From Actinopolyspora saharensis (GTDB lineage Bacteria > Actinomycetota > Actinomycetes > Mycobacteriales > Pseudonocardiaceae), in NCBI RefSeq assembly GCF_900100925.1, contig NZ_FNKO01000002.1:186001-250000 (forward strand): a stretch of DNA of 64,000 bases. Direction: 5' to 3'. Positions within the stretch are counted from its first letter, which is position 1, and each line of letters begins with the position of its first letter. Below are positions 32,659 through 41,942 of the stretch, piece after piece. The translations under genes were made by a program, and so were the position numbers. The notes below the pieces were generated by a model. That model was not told the DNA's origin, searched no databases, and was given only the letters and a program-made list of their open reading frames with translations.

Positions 32659-33750
32659 TCACGGGTGAGCGACCCTGCCCAGGAAGTAGACATCCCCGCT
32701 GTCGGAGTGGCGGACCAGGAACCAGAACGGGCGGTCCACTTCCACCCGGAGCGGTTCCGGCTCCTCGGTCAGGGAGGTCAGTCGCATCATCGCCGCCGTG
32801 GCCGCCGCTCCCTCCAGGCCGTGCTCGTCCACCCGCAGCACTGACTCGTGCAGCGCGGTGGAGATCCGGAGGGGCTCGTCCGTCAACCCGGTGAAGTCGG
32901 CCGCCGGGGTGAACGCCTCGCGCACTCCGAGCGCGGCGAGCGGGTCGTTGAGCTCGGCAGAGCCCGTCACCTCGAACTTCGGCAGCAGCAGCTCCACCTG
33001 CTTCGGCTCGGGGGCGTCGACCAGGCGACGCAGCCGCGCGTGGTCGAGAGCGGGTTCGGCCCTGGCCAGTTCCGCGTCGGGCAGCAGCACGAGCGCCTCC
33101 ACCGATCCCCGCGCCTGCAACCGCACCACCTGCCACCCCTCGAGGTGGGCGTAACCCAGCAGACCGTTCACGCGCATGGTGGGAACCGAACCGGTCCCCG
33201 CGGGACCGTGGAACGGTTTCGGGGCGGTGTCGCGCTCCTCGAACGCCTTGTTCCAGGGAGTTCTCAGGTAGAGCGCGTTGACCAGTGCGGCGACCGTGTC
33301 CGAGTCGATCGTGCCCGCCTCGACCAGTTCGGGGATCAGTCCCCTGGTGACCTCGGAGACATCGGCGTTGATCTCCTGCCGCGCCCGCTCGGGGGCCGCG
33401 CGGAACGCGGTGGTGCGCACCTGGCTGCCCGGCAGGCGGGAGATCCGCCTCCGGTACTGCTCCCGCAGCGGAAGCCGCTCGTCCGCCCACAGCCGGTTGG
33501 CCACCGCGAAGTCGACCTCGTCCGTGGGAGTGACGGTCCGCCCGGCCAGTTCCTCCAGCCGTGCGAGGAAGTCCTCGTCCGGCTCGGCGCGCAGGGCGTG
33601 CGCCATCTCTTCGCGGGTGCTGCCGCGCGCGGCGGAGGCGAGCAGCCCGAGGGTGCTCACCACGGAGTGGGGGGACCAGCAGAAGTTCTCTCCCGTGTCC
33701 GGCGCGAGCATCCGATGCAGGCGCAGGGGGAGTTCGAGTTGTGCGTCCAC
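32659..33750 (-). CDS. Serpin (serine/cysteine protease inhibitor)
   Basis: A 363-residue serpin without signal peptide, so probably intracellular. The shutter-like NFCWSPHSVVSTLGLLASAA, the NALYLRTPWNKAF strand and the C-terminal signature VDRPFWFLVRHSDSGDVYFL are typical. The reactive loop hinge at residues 311-320 is GLEGAAATAA, rich in small residues as in inhibitory serpins, though Leu312 and Gly314 depart from the common GTEAAAAT. Counting from the hinge, the scissile P1-P1' bond would be near Thr325-Ser326, with Met321, Met322 and Leu324 close by; the target protease is unknown. Serpins are uncommon in bacteria. ATG at 33750. Confidence 0.92.
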   Translation of the reverse strand: MDAQLELPLRLHRMLAPDTGENFCWSPHSVVSTLGLLASAARGSTREEMAHALRAEPDEDFLARLEELAGRTVTPTDEVDFAVANRLWADERLPLREQYRRRISRLPGSQVRTTAFRAAPERARQEINADVSEVTRGLIPELVEAGTIDSDTVAALVNALYLRTPWNKAFEERDTAPKPFHGPAGTGSVPTMRVNGLLGYAHLEGWQVVRLQARGSVEALVLLPDAELARAEPALDHARLRRLVDAPEPKQVELLLPKFEVTGSAELNDPLAALGVREAFTPAADFTGLTDEPLRISTALHESVLRVDEHGLEGAAATAAMMRLTSLTEEPEPLRVEVDRPFWFLVRHSDSGDVYFLGRVAHP

Positions 33751-33902
33751 GATGTCGCAACGCTCCGATCCGCCGCGGGAACCGCTTCGCTCAGGTCTCC
33801 GGCGAGTGTGCCAGGTTCGCCCTCCCGAGGCGATGATCGAAGAGCCGGTGCCGCCCTACCCGCTCCCGTGCGGAGCGGGGCCCCGATCCGGGCGGGACTC
33901 GG

Positions 33903-34109
33903 TCACGAGTTCTCGGACAGCGACTCCTCGTCGATGTCGGCCAGCCCCATCAGCCGCAGCTCCTGGGCGATGTAGCCCGCCGCCTGCTCGGCGGCCGGGT
34001 CCTGCCACCGCAGGTCCTTCACCCAGTCGGCGAGGTCGTCGGAGTTGATGTAGGGCTCTCCGTCGACGACGACCTTCTGGATGTGGTGCCGATTAGCTTC
34101 GTCGAACAT
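33903..34109 (-). CDS. Small acidic protein of unknown function
   Basis: A 68-residue protein; the ATG at 34109 follows GAGGAGACCCCG. Sequence runs FDEANRHHIQKVVVDGEPYI, then NSDDLADWVKDLRWQD and AAGYIAQELRLMGLADIDEE. It resembles small conserved actinobacterial proteins without assigned role; no metal or catalytic motif is visible. It stands alone between serpin and dgt on the same strand. Confidence 0.72.
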   Translation of the reverse strand: MFDEANRHHIQKVVVDGEPYINSDDLADWVKDLRWQDPAAEQAAGYIAQELRLMGLADIDEESLSENS

Positions 34110-34238
34110 CGGGGTCTCCTCGCGGCCTGCGAAAAGCCGCTCCTCTAACACGAAAAGGTGAATCATGACCAGCGAAAATCACGCTACGTGTCAGAATGCC
34201 GCACAAAAACCGAAAAACGCTCCCCCGTCTGACATAGG

Positions 34239-35555
34239 TCACAAGAAATCGGTGTCTTTGGTTACCCAACGCTCATACCAAGCCACGGCCTGCGCGTCCG
34301 TGAACGAGGCGACCTGGTCCAGCACGGCGCGCAACCGCGCGGCGTCGTCGGCGGCCGAGCACCACGCCGCCCGCGCCGTCGGGTCCAACGACTCCGGGGC
34401 CGCGTTCACCAGGGCGCGCACCAGCTCGGTCAGCATCCCGCGCTGTCGCTGCTGAAGACGCAGTCGCTCCGAATCGCTCATCACGTAGCGCAGCGCCATC
34501 GCCTTGAGCACAGCCACCTCGGCCGCGACCTCCTCGGGAACGACCAGATCCGCCCCGTACCTGCTCAACCCCTCCCGACCGAAGGCGAGTCGCGTCTCCC
34601 GCACCGCGGCGCTGGCGAACCGCCCCACGAGCTCGCTGGTCAGCCGCTTGAGCGCGACCTGGGACCGCGCCGAACCGTCGTAGTCGAGCACGTCCCGCAG
34701 GGCGGGCATGGTCAGCAGCTCGGAGACCGAGGACTCCAACAACCCCGTGTCCAGCGGAGGTCGCTGCCGGAAGCGCTTGGACGCGATCCGCACGACCTCA
34801 CCGCGCTCCTCGGGGTCCAGCAGGGCGCGCAGTGCTATCCGCCCCCCGTGCAGCCCGTCCTCCAAGTCGTGCACCGAGTAGGCGACGTCATCGGCCCAGT
34901 CCATGATCTGCGCCTCCAGACAACGCCGCTCGCCCGGGGCTCCGCTGCGCAGCCACTCGAAGACGTCCAGATCCGACTCGTAGACGCCGAACTTCCCGTC
35001 CCCCTCCCGGGGGAACGACCACGGGTACTTGGTCGCCGCGTCCAGACAGGCCCTGGTCAGGTTCAACCCGCGCCCGACACCGTCGGAGTCGACCGCCTTG
35101 GGCTCGAGACGGGTGAGGATCCGCAGCGTCTGCGCGTTGCCCTCGAAGCCACCGCAGTCGGTGGCCAGCGCGGCGAGGGCCTGCTCCCCGTTGTGACCGA
35201 ACGGGGGATGACCGATGTCGTGAGCGAGCCCGGCCGTGTCGACCACGTCGGGATCGGCTCCGAGCTCGACCGCGATGCCGCGCCCGATCTGGGCGACCTC
35301 CAGGGAGTGAGTCAGCCTCGTCCGAGGGACGTCGCCCTCCTCCGGCCCGAGGACCTGGGTCTTGCCGGCGAGACGACGCAGCGCGGCCGAGTGCAGCACT
35401 CGGGCACGGTCGCGCGCGAAGGGCGACCGGGACGAGGCGACCCCGTCGGTCGACTCGGCCGCCTTCGGAGGCTCGTCGATCGGTCGCTGCCGGTCGTGCT
35501 CGGTGTAGCCGGGAGTGTCACCCAGGGGCATCGCCCCCAGCTTAGGGGTATCCAC
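34239..35555 (-). CDS. dgt: Deoxyguanosinetriphosphate triphosphohydrolase-like protein
   Basis: A 438-residue HD-domain phosphohydrolase that removes triphosphate from dNTPs, affecting dNTP pools. The metal-binding pattern is visible as RTRLTHSLEVAQIGRG, LAHDIGHPPFGHNGE and, further on, MDWADDVAYSVHDLEDGLHG. FARDRARVLHSAALRRLAGK upstream is typical of the actinobacterial subgroup. GTG 35555 is the longest start; ATG at 35531 is an alternative. It follows glyS and the YdcF-like gene on the same strand. Confidence 0.92.
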   Translation of the reverse strand: MDTPKLGAMPLGDTPGYTEHDRQRPIDEPPKAAESTDGVASSRSPFARDRARVLHSAALRRLAGKTQVLGPEEGDVPRTRLTHSLEVAQIGRGIAVELGADPDVVDTAGLAHDIGHPPFGHNGEQALAALATDCGGFEGNAQTLRILTRLEPKAVDSDGVGRGLNLTRACLDAATKYPWSFPREGDGKFGVYESDLDVFEWLRSGAPGERRCLEAQIMDWADDVAYSVHDLEDGLHGGRIALRALLDPEERGEVVRIASKRFRQRPPLDTGLLESSVSELLTMPALRDVLDYDGSARSQVALKRLTSELVGRFASAAVRETRLAFGREGLSRYGADLVVPEEVAAEVAVLKAMALRYVMSDSERLRLQQRQRGMLTELVRALVNAAPESLDPTARAAWCSAADDAARLRAVLDQVASFTDAQAVAWYERWVTKDTDFL

Positions 35556-35594
35556 CGTGGTCCGCCCTGGTAGGAGCGCTCGGCCGCGGCGAGG

Positions 35595-36260
35595 TCAGCC
35601 CAGACCGTGGCCGGTGATCTCGGCCGAGGCGTGGGTCAGGCGGTAGTAAAGCACCGCGGCCGCTTCCCGCAGGATGTAGTGGGTGCGCACCTCACCGGTG
35701 GGCCCGCTGCGGGTGGGCGAGACCATCGTCCGGAGCCCCTGGTCCTCGGCCATGGAGCGCGAGCGCCAGGAGTGCCACGGGTCGCTGACGATGATGGCCG
35801 AGTCCCACGAGCGCTGCTCCGCCACATCGGAGACCGCGCGGATGCTGCGCAGCGTGTCGTTGCCCACCTCGAGCTCCGTGACGGACTCGGCGGAGACCCC
35901 CTGCTCGACCAACCACATGCGACTGGCCTCGGCCTCCGTGTAATTGTCACCGGCCTGACCACCGCCCACGGTGACGATGTAATCCGCACGCCCCTGCTGG
36001 TAGAGGTCCAGCGCGTGCTCGAGCCGGGCGCGCAGCACGGGGGAGGGATCCCCGTTGTACTGCGCGGCCCCCAGCACCACGATCATGTCGGCCTGGCCCC
36101 ACTGGTCGACCTGGGCGACCTGCCAAACCCGGAAGGCCGTCCCACCGAACACCAGCACGGCGACCAGCAGCGCACCGAAAAAGGTCCTACGTACCCAGGA
36201 GGCCACTCGCCGGCGGCCCGAAGTCCGCGTGGAATCGGGGTGATCGATCACACCACGCAT
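35595..36260 (-). CDS. YdcF/ElyC-like DUF218 membrane protein
   Basis: A 221-residue protein starting at ATG 36260. It has a basic N-terminus (TSGRRRVASWVRR), one membrane helix (TFFGALLVAVLVFGGTAFRV) and an exported DUF218 domain: DMIVVLGAAQYNGDPSPVLR, YIVTVGGGQAGDNYTEAEAS, AIIVSDPWHSWRSRSMAEDQ. DUF218 proteins such as SanA and ElyC act in envelope maintenance, but the chemistry is not well defined. It lies 37 bases downstream of glyS and 39 bases upstream of dgt, probably in one transcript. Confidence 0.88.
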   Translation of the reverse strand: MRGVIDHPDSTRTSGRRRVASWVRRTFFGALLVAVLVFGGTAFRVWQVAQVDQWGQADMIVVLGAAQYNGDPSPVLRARLEHALDLYQQGRADYIVTVGGGQAGDNYTEAEASRMWLVEQGVSAESVTELEVGNDTLRSIRAVSDVAEQRSWDSAIIVSDPWHSWRSRSMAEDQGLRTMVSPTRSGPTGEVRTHYILREAAAVLYYRLTHASAEITGHGLG

Positions 36261-36297
36261 CCTTGCAGATCCCTCGAACCGCCCGGCGAGCACCCGT

Positions 36298-37689
36298 TCA
36301 GCAGCCGACCAGTCGAGCCGCCAGGTAGCTCTCCAGCTTGTCGATGGACACGCGCTCCTGCTCCATCGTGTCCCGCTCGCGGACGGTCACGGCGTGATCG
36401 GACAGCGAGTCGAAGTCCACGGTCACGCAGAACGGGGTCCCGATCTCGTCGTGCCTGCGGTACCGACGCCCGATCGCCCCGGCGTCGTCGAAGTCGATGT
36501 TCCAGTTGCGCCGCAAGGTGGCAGCCACGTCGCGCGCCTTCGGCGACAGATCGGAGTTGCGGGACAGCGGAAGCACCGCGACCTTGACCGGGGCCAGCCT
36601 GCGGTCCAGCTTGAGCACGACGCGCTTGTCCACTCCGCCCTTGGCGTTCGGGGCCTCGTCCTCCCGGTAGGCGTCGATCAGGAAGGCCATCAGCGGACGC
36701 CCCAGCCCGGCGGCGGGCTCGATCACGTACGGGCGGTAGCGGGAGTTGCTCGTCTGGTCGAAGTACGACAGGTCCACGCCGGAGTGGTTGGAGTGCGTGG
36801 TGAGGTCGAAGTCGGTCCTGTTGGCGATGCCCTCCAGCTCGCCCCACTCGCTGCCGCTGAAGCCGAACCGGTACTCGATGTCCACGGTCCGCTTGGAGTA
36901 GTGCGAGAGCTTTTCCTTGGGGTGCTCGTAGTGCCGCAGGTTGTCCGGGTTGATCCCCAGATCGGTGTACCACTCGCTCCGCTGGGAGATCCAGTACTCG
37001 TGCCAGGACTCGTCCTCGCCCGGCTCCACGAAGAACTCCATCTCCATCTGCTCGAACTCGCGGGTGCGGAAGATGAAGTTGCCCGGGGTCACCTCGTTGC
37101 GGAAGGACTTGCCCACCTGGCCGATGCCGAACGGGGGCTTCTTCCGCGCGGTGGTCATCACGTTCAGGAAGTTGACGAAGATCCCTTGGGCGGTCTCCGG
37201 GCGCAGGTAGTGCAGCCCCTCCTCCGAGTCCACCGGCCCGAGGAAGGTCTTGAGCAGCCCGTTGAACATCCTCGGCTCGGTGAACTGGCCGCGATTGCCG
37301 CAGTTCGGGCAGGGAACCTCGGAGAGGTCGTTCTCGTCGACGTCCTTGCCGGTGCGTGCCGCGTAGTCCTCGGCGAGCTGGTCGGAGCGGTGCCTGTGGT
37401 GGCAGGACGTGCACTCGACCAACGGGTCGACGAACTCCTGGACGTGGCCGGAGGCTTCCCAGACCTGCCGCGGCAGGATCACCGAGGAGTCCAGGCCGAC
37501 GACATCGTCACGCCCCTGGACGAGACTGCGCCACCACTGACGCTTGATGTTGTCCTTGAGCTCCACCCCGAGCGGCCCGTAGTCCCATGCCGACCGGGTA
37601 CCGCCGTAAATCTCGCCGCTCGGGTAGACGAAGCCACGGCGCTTGCACAGGTTCACGATCGTTTCGATCTGGTCGGTGGGCACCTTCAC
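36298..37689 (-). CDS. glyS: Glycyl-tRNA synthetase, dimeric class II type
   Basis: A 463-residue enzyme that charges tRNA-Gly. Class II motif 2 is [20 protein letters not shown] and motif 3 lies in [33 protein letters not shown] is GlyRS-specific. An inserted zinc-binding region is visible (CTSCHHRH, then CPNCGNRG). The C-terminal anticodon-binding domain carries [20 protein letters not shown]. It is the single-chain alpha2 type found in actinobacteria. The start is ATG 37689, divergent from smtB-zur. No T-box is visible upstream. Confidence 0.96.
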   Translation of the reverse strand: MKVPTDQIETIVNLCKRRGFVYPSGEIYGGTRSAWDYGPLGVELKDNIKRQWWRSLVQGRDDVVGLDSSVILPRQVWEASGHVQEFVDPLVECTSCHHRHRSDQLAEDYAARTGKDVDENDLSEVPCPNCGNRGQFTEPRMFNGLLKTFLGPVDSEEGLHYLRPETAQGIFVNFLNVMTTARKKPPFGIGQVGKSFRNEVTPGNFIFRTREFEQMEMEFFVEPGEDESWHEYWISQRSEWYTDLGINPDNLRHYEHPKEKLSHYSKRTVDIEYRFGFSGSEWGELEGIANRTDFDLTTHSNHSGVDLSYFDQTSNSRYRPYVIEPAAGLGRPLMAFLIDAYREDEAPNAKGGVDKRVVLKLDRRLAPVKVAVLPLSRNSDLSPKARDVAATLRRNWNIDFDDAGAIGRRYRRHDEIGTPFCVTVDFDSLSDHAVTVRERDTMEQERVSIDKLESYLAARLVGC

Positions 37690-38026
37690 TCCACGCTTGT
37701 CGCTGGTTACTCGGGCTCCGGTCGACGCGTCCCGGGAAACCGAGGACGGCGTTCCGACCGAGCTGATACGGATTCTCGCAGGTGAGTCTCCCAGCGTACC
37801 CAGCTGGCCCGCTGCTCGGCCCGCCCCACCCGGTTCGTACCGGACACCGGCTCGTCACCCATGGTCCGGCCGTTGCGGGGGACGGTTCCACGTGCGATCC
37901 GCTCCGGTTTCCCCGCCCGTAGAATGGTGACCGTCGACACCGAACCCGCGACGAATCGCCGAAAGGATGCAGGCCTCGTCCGACGGCGGATTTCGTCCCC
38001 GTCGGGACCAAGTGGATGATCAACGC
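37690..38026. promoter_or_regulatory. Divergent promoter region of glyS and smtB-zur
   Basis: 337 bases. TAGAAT at 37919-37924 is a good -10 box for rightward transcription into smtB, with the upstream start ATG 37967 and the preferred ATG 38027 downstream. No T-box, riboswitch or small ORF was recognised on the glyS side. Confidence 0.5.
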
Positions 38027-38461
38027 ATGGCCACGCCCCCGGACCCCTTCACGAACAGCGACGACGGGCACTCCATCGAACGAACCGCGCCCGCACCGGC
38101 TCCTCGAGCCGATCCGGCCATCCTCTCCGCGGCCGGAGACCTGCTGAGGGCCCTTGCCGCCCCGGTGCGCATCGCGATCGTGCTGCAGTTGCGCGTCGCG
38201 GAACGTTGCGTCCACGACCTGGTGGACGCCCTCGGCGTGACGCAGCCGTTGATCAGCCAGCACCTTCGGGTGCTGAAGGCGGCGGGGGTCGTGCACGGCA
38301 GTCGGCACGGACGTGAGGTGGTCTACCGGCTGGTGGACGATCACCTGGCGCACATCGTCGTGGACGCCGTGGCGCACGCGGAGGAGGATTCGCGCGATCC
38401 CGGGGCTGTCGACGACACGGCCACACCCCCTGAAAACCGACAGGAGACGGAGACAGCGTGA
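38027..38461 (+). CDS. smtB: ArsR/SmtB-family metalloregulator
   Basis: A 144-residue winged-helix repressor. The HTH is ALAAPVRIAIVLQLRVAERC followed by LGVTQPLISQHLRVLKAAGV and the wing HGREVVYRLVDDHL. The C-terminal helix has HLAHIVVDAVAHAEED, giving the aspartate/histidine ligands of an alpha5-type metal site. In M. tuberculosis the smtB-zur pair is zinc-responsive: SmtB represses the operon and zinc relieves it. The preferred ATG is 38027; ATG 37967 would add a 20-residue tail. It overlaps zur by four bases. Confidence 0.88.
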   Translation: MATPPDPFTNSDDGHSIERTAPAPAPRADPAILSAAGDLLRALAAPVRIAIVLQLRVAERCVHDLVDALGVTQPLISQHLRVLKAAGVVHGSRHGREVVYRLVDDHLAHIVVDAVAHAEEDSRDPGAVDDTATPPENRQETETA

Positions 38462-38877
38462 CCTCCAGCGAGCGTCCCGCGGCCGCGATTCCGGGCCTGC
38501 GGGCCACCAAACAGCGAGCGGCGGTATCGCGGCTGCTCGACGAGATCGACGACTTCCGCTCCGCGCAGGAGCTGTACGACCAGCTGCGGAACCGGGGGGA
38601 GGGCATCGGGCTGACCACCGTCTACCGGACCCTCCAGTCGCTCGCCGAGGCCGGGGAGGTCGACGTCCTCCGCAGCGACTCCGGGGAGTCGGTCTACCGC
38701 AAGTGCTCCGACCACCATCACCACCACCTGGTCTGCAGGCACTGCGGCAGGACCGTCGAGGTGGCCGATCCCCCGGTGGAGGACTGGACCGAGCGCATCG
38801 CAGGCGAGCACGGCTTCTCCGATGTGCACCACACCGTGGAGATCATCGGCACCTGCGCGGACTGCCGCGGCGGCTGA
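38458..38877 (+). CDS. zur: Fur-family zinc uptake regulator Zur
   Basis: A 139-residue Fur-family repressor. The winged HTH contains RATKQRAAVSRLLDEIDDF and GLTTVYRTLQSLAEAGEVDV; the metal-sensing part has CSDHHHHHLVCRHCG and a C-terminal CADC, the two CxxC pairs of the structural zinc site. Its position behind smtB identifies it as Zur (FurB) rather than Fur. It should repress zinc-uptake and alternative ribosomal-protein genes when zinc is sufficient. A strong bidirectional hairpin follows. Confidence 0.93.
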   Translation: MTSSERPAAAIPGLRATKQRAAVSRLLDEIDDFRSAQELYDQLRNRGEGIGLTTVYRTLQSLAEAGEVDVLRSDSGESVYRKCSDHHHHHLVCRHCGRTVEVADPPVEDWTERIAGEHGFSDVHHTVEIIGTCADCRGG

Positions 38878-38950
38878 AGCGGTTCGCCCGGCGACCCCCG
38901 GTTCGGCACGCGCCGCCGGCCCACCAGCGACCACCGGCCCACCAGCGACC

Positions 38951-38998
38951 GCGGGCCCGTCCGCGTCGGAGCCGTGCGGCTCCCGGGGACGGGCCCGC
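38951..38998. terminator. Bidirectional terminator between zur and the YbjN-like gene
   Basis: A perfect 12-bp stem (GCGGGCCCGTCC at 38951-38962 with its complement at 38987-38998) enclosing a second hairpin GGAGCC-GTGC-GGCTCC. It lies between convergent operons. Confidence 0.8.
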
Positions 38999-39018
38999 GC
39001 TCGTCGGGACCAGTCTCG

Positions 39019-39489
39019 TCAGGAGTCCGCCGCGGCGTCTCCCGCCGCCCGGTCCTGCTCGGCTGCTCCCCGCTCGAACTCCTGGTCGAGTTCGCCGCGC
39101 AGCTGCGAGGCGGTGGAAACGATCAGCATCAGCAGGGTGGTCAGCGGCGTTCCCGTGAGCCCGTCGGCCGGGAAGGCGTAGCGCAGCGTCAGGTCCATGC
39201 CCCGAGCGGTGCGCACCACCCCGAGCGTGCCGAACATTCCTTCACCGGCGCGCTCGGCCGCCCACCTGGAGATCTCCCCGTCCACCGGGAGGTCCCAGGC
39301 CACCACGCAGGTCAGGCTCAGCACCGTCAACCCGTCCGCGAGCTGCATCGCCTGCACCGCGCAGGGCACCTCGGAGTGCCGGAAGGTCAGCGCGCCGTCG
39401 TCGTCGACCCGCACCTCGTAGTAGGTCTCCAGCGCACGCTTCGCCGCTGTCAGCAGATCGGCCGTGCTCGCCACTTCCCCGGCCATCAC
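39019..39489 (-). CDS. YbjN/type-III-chaperone-like protein
   Basis: A 156-residue protein with the alpha-beta pattern of the YbjN/CesT-like fold: [20 protein letters not shown], then [60 protein letters not shown]. In actinobacteria such proteins are often encoded beside uppS or cell-envelope genes, with unknown function; they probably bind other proteins. The start overlaps the uppS stop by four bases, so it is the last gene of the recO-GNAT-uppS operon. Confidence 0.75.
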   Translation of the reverse strand: MMAGEVASTADLLTAAKRALETYYEVRVDDDGALTFRHSEVPCAVQAMQLADGLTVLSLTCVVAWDLPVDGEISRWAAERAGEGMFGTLGVVRTARGMDLTLRYAFPADGLTGTPLTTLLMLIVSTASQLRGELDQEFERGAAEQDRAAGDAAADS

Positions 39490-40328
39490 TCGCCCCCCTG
39501 CCCGGAATCCTCCGGGGCCGAGCTCTGCGCCCTGTCGACCGCGCCCCCGAACCGGCGATCGCGGCGCGCGTAGGAGACGCAGGCGTCCCAGAAGTGCCTG
39601 CGGTCCACATCGGGGAACAACGTGTCCTGGAAGACCATCTCCGCGTAGGCGGACTGCCAGAGCATGAAGTTGGAGGTGCGCCGCTCACCGGACGGGCGGA
39701 TGAACAGGTCCACATCGGGCATCTGGGGCTGGTACAGGTGCCGGGCGACCGTGCGCTGGTCCACCTTCTCCGGGTTTATCTTCCCCGCCGCGGCCAGCCT
39801 GGCGATCTCCCGCGCGGAGTCGCCCACCTCGGCGCGACCGCCGTAGTTGACGCACATCGTCAGGTTCATGACGTTGTTGTTGGCGGTCCGCTCCTCGGCC
39901 GAGCGCAGCTGGTCGACCACGCTGCGCCACAGCTTGGGCCTGCGTCCGGCCCACCGAACCCGCACGCCCAGCTCGTCGAGCTCGTCCACCCGACGCCGGA
40001 TCACGTCGCGGTTGAACCCCATGAGGAACTTGACCTCGTCGGGGCTGCGTTTCCAGTTCTCCGTGGAGAACGCGTACAGCGAGAGCCACTGCACGCCCAT
40101 CTCGATGGCGCCGCGGGCCAGTTCGAGCACGACGGCCTCCCCCTGCTTGTGTCCCTCGATGCGGGGAAGACCACGTTCGTTGGCCCACCTGCCGTTCCCG
40201 TCCATGACGACGGCGACGTGCTTGGGCACCAGTTCCGGAGGCAACGCGGGTGGTTCCGCACCGGAAGGATGGGGGTCGGGCGCTCGTACGTCCGAAGCGT
40301 CCCTGTCCCGCCCACGGCGTCGCAGCAT
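39486..40328 (-). CDS. uppS: Isoprenyl transferase (cis-polyprenyl diphosphate synthase)
   Basis: A 280-residue cis-prenyltransferase making the polyprenyl diphosphate carrier for peptidoglycan and arabinogalactan lipids. Family motifs are [20 protein letters not shown] with the catalytic aspartate, [30 protein letters not shown] and [20 protein letters not shown]. The start is ATG 40328 behind AAGGGGAG; the frame extends further upstream. The M. tuberculosis counterpart in this position (Rv2361c) makes decaprenyl diphosphate; the chain length cannot be read from the sequence. Confidence 0.94.
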   Translation of the reverse strand: MLRRRGRDRDASDVRAPDPHPSGAEPPALPPELVPKHVAVVMDGNGRWANERGLPRIEGHKQGEAVVLELARGAIEMGVQWLSLYAFSTENWKRSPDEVKFLMGFNRDVIRRRVDELDELGVRVRWAGRRPKLWRSVVDQLRSAEERTANNNVMNLTMCVNYGGRAEVGDSAREIARLAAAGKINPEKVDQRTVARHLYQPQMPDVDLFIRPSGERRTSNFMLWQSAYAEMVFQDTLFPDVDRRHFWDACVSYARRDRRFGGAVDRAQSSAPEDSGQGGE

Positions 40329-40397
40329 TGAGCTCCCCTTCGCGATCAACAGCCGATTCGATTCCGGGCCGGGCCCATTCTCGCGGACGCCCACCAC

Positions 40398-41024
40398 TCA
40401 CCGGCCCAGCGGGCGCCCGAAACGAATCGCGGGCCCCTCGTCCAAGGGCAACCTGGTCATGCCCATCGCGCGGTAGAAGGCGTGCGCCGAGGCGTTCGTC
40501 GCGCGCACCCCGAGCTGCACCCCGGGTGACCCCGCCGCGGCCAGGGCATCGAAGAGCGCCCGCAGCAGCGCCTTCCCCGCTCCCATGCGCCGAGCTCCGG
40601 AAAGCACGTTGATGTGCAGGTGCGAGGGGTAGACGTCGGTGTCGGGCAGCAGCATCGTCCGGGGGCGGTGCAGCAGCAGGCGCAGCTGCTCGTCCGCGTC
40701 GTCCGCTCGCGCGGACTCGTCCCACCCGCCGCCGAGGGGCGGGGCGGGGTGGCCGCGCGCGAAGCAAGGGGAGAACTCCCGCTCCCAACGCCGGTAGAAC
40801 TCCACGGAGTCCAGCGCCGCGACCACGTAGCCCAGCGGCTGCCCGGAGCTCTCCGCGAGGAAGCACAGCTCCGGCTGCAGGAGCAGATAAGGCGAGGCGA
40901 ACACGTGCGCCATCAGCTCCGGCTCCCGCAGGATGTTGCGCGCGTGCTCACCGGCGTCCCCGGTGGCCACGCAGATCCGCCGCACGGCCACCTCGTCCCC
41001 GGGGCGGAGCCCGCGGACGATCAC
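40398..41024 (-). CDS. GNAT-family acetyltransferase
   Basis: A 208-residue protein starting at GTG 41024, which overlaps the recO stop (GTGA). It begins VIVRGLRPGDEVAVRRICVA and has an N-terminal PEL...LLLQPELCFLAESSGQPL strand pair, a long insertion (WEREFSPCFARGHPAPPLGG) and the acetyl-CoA segment SHLHINVLSGARRMGAGKAL followed by GVRATNASAHAFYRAMGM. It resembles O-GlcNAcase-type and other uncharacterised GNATs; the substrate is unknown. It is placed between recO and uppS in the operon, where mycobacteria have no such gene. Confidence 0.85.
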   Translation of the reverse strand: MIVRGLRPGDEVAVRRICVATGDAGEHARNILREPELMAHVFASPYLLLQPELCFLAESSGQPLGYVVAALDSVEFYRRWEREFSPCFARGHPAPPLGGGWDESARADDADEQLRLLLHRPRTMLLPDTDVYPSHLHINVLSGARRMGAGKALLRALFDALAAAGSPGVQLGVRATNASAHAFYRAMGMTRLPLDEGPAIRFGRPLGR

Positions 41025-41914
41025 GGCCGTTCCAGCGGGCCGCCCGGACCCGCTTCCGCGGTGGTCCCCGCACCGCTCGCCCGTTCGCGGATCAGCTCGG
41101 GAACCCGATCCTGCGCGGACTCGGACGTCTCCTCGGCCCGCTCGTCCGCCGCAGCCACCCGTTCGTCCCCGTACCGTTCGGCCGAACTGCGCTCCACCAG
41201 CGGCAGCGAGCGCAGCTGGCGTTCCAGGTGCCACTGCAGATGCGCCGCGACCAGACCGCTGCCCTCCCGGCGCACCGTCTCCGCTGAGCTCTCGGCCACG
41301 TCCCAGTCACCGTCGAGCAGCGCCCGCAGCAGGACGAGCGTGTCCGCGGCCGGCCTGGAGGCTCCCGCCGGGCGGCACTCGGGGCAGACCGTCCCGCCGA
41401 CGTGGACGCTGAAGGCGACGTGGGGACCGGCGAGGCCGCAACGGGCACACTCCCCGAGGGCGGGAGACCACCCCGCGAAGGCCATCGCCCGCAGCACGAA
41501 GGAGTCCAGCACCAGGGAGGCGTCCCGATGACCACCGGCCAGCGCGCGCAGGGCCCCGACGACGAGCAGGTACATGCGCAGCACCGGCTCGCCCTCCTCG
41601 GCCACGATCCGGTCCACCGTCTCCAGCACGGCGCAGGCGGTCGTGTAGTTCCGGTAGTCACCGACTATGCCCGCGCCGAAGGCGTCCAGGGTCTGGACCT
41701 GGGTGACCACGTCGAGAGTTCTTCCGGTGTGCAGTTGCACGTCCACGTGCGCGAACGGCTCGAGCCGAGCCCCGAACCTGGAACTCGTGCGGCGGACCCC
41801 CTTCGCCACCGCCCGCACCTTGCCGTAACGACGGGTCAGCAGGGTGATGATCCGGTCCGCCTCACCCAGTTTGCCCACCCTCAGCACGACACCGACATCG
41901 CGATACAGGCTCAC
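41021..41914 (-). CDS. recO: DNA repair protein RecO
   Basis: A 297-residue recombination mediator that helps load RecA onto SSB-coated DNA. The N-terminal OB fold has VSLYRDVGVVLRVGKLGEAD and RIITLLTRRYGKVRAVAKGV, then GARLEPFAHVDVQLHTGRTL. The zinc site is CARCGLAGPHVAF and CPECRPAG (C-x-x-C pairs, about residues 150-178). The C-terminal tail of about 60 residues is charged and probably disordered. GTG 41914 follows GAGG. The long open frame on this strand into the DUF2752 gene is not part of RecO. Confidence 0.93.
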   Translation of the reverse strand: MSLYRDVGVVLRVGKLGEADRIITLLTRRYGKVRAVAKGVRRTSSRFGARLEPFAHVDVQLHTGRTLDVVTQVQTLDAFGAGIVGDYRNYTTACAVLETVDRIVAEEGEPVLRMYLLVVGALRALAGGHRDASLVLDSFVLRAMAFAGWSPALGECARCGLAGPHVAFSVHVGGTVCPECRPAGASRPAADTLVLLRALLDGDWDVAESSAETVRREGSGLVAAHLQWHLERQLRSLPLVERSSAERYGDERVAAADERAEETSESAQDRVPELIRERASGAGTTAEAGPGGPLERP

Positions 41915-41942
41915 GGCCTCATCATCCCATCGAGGGGTTCGG

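Noticed and set aside
37690..38026. T-box upstream of glyS
   Set aside because: No T-box sequence or specifier-loop structure was recognised; actinobacterial T-boxes are mostly linked to ileS.
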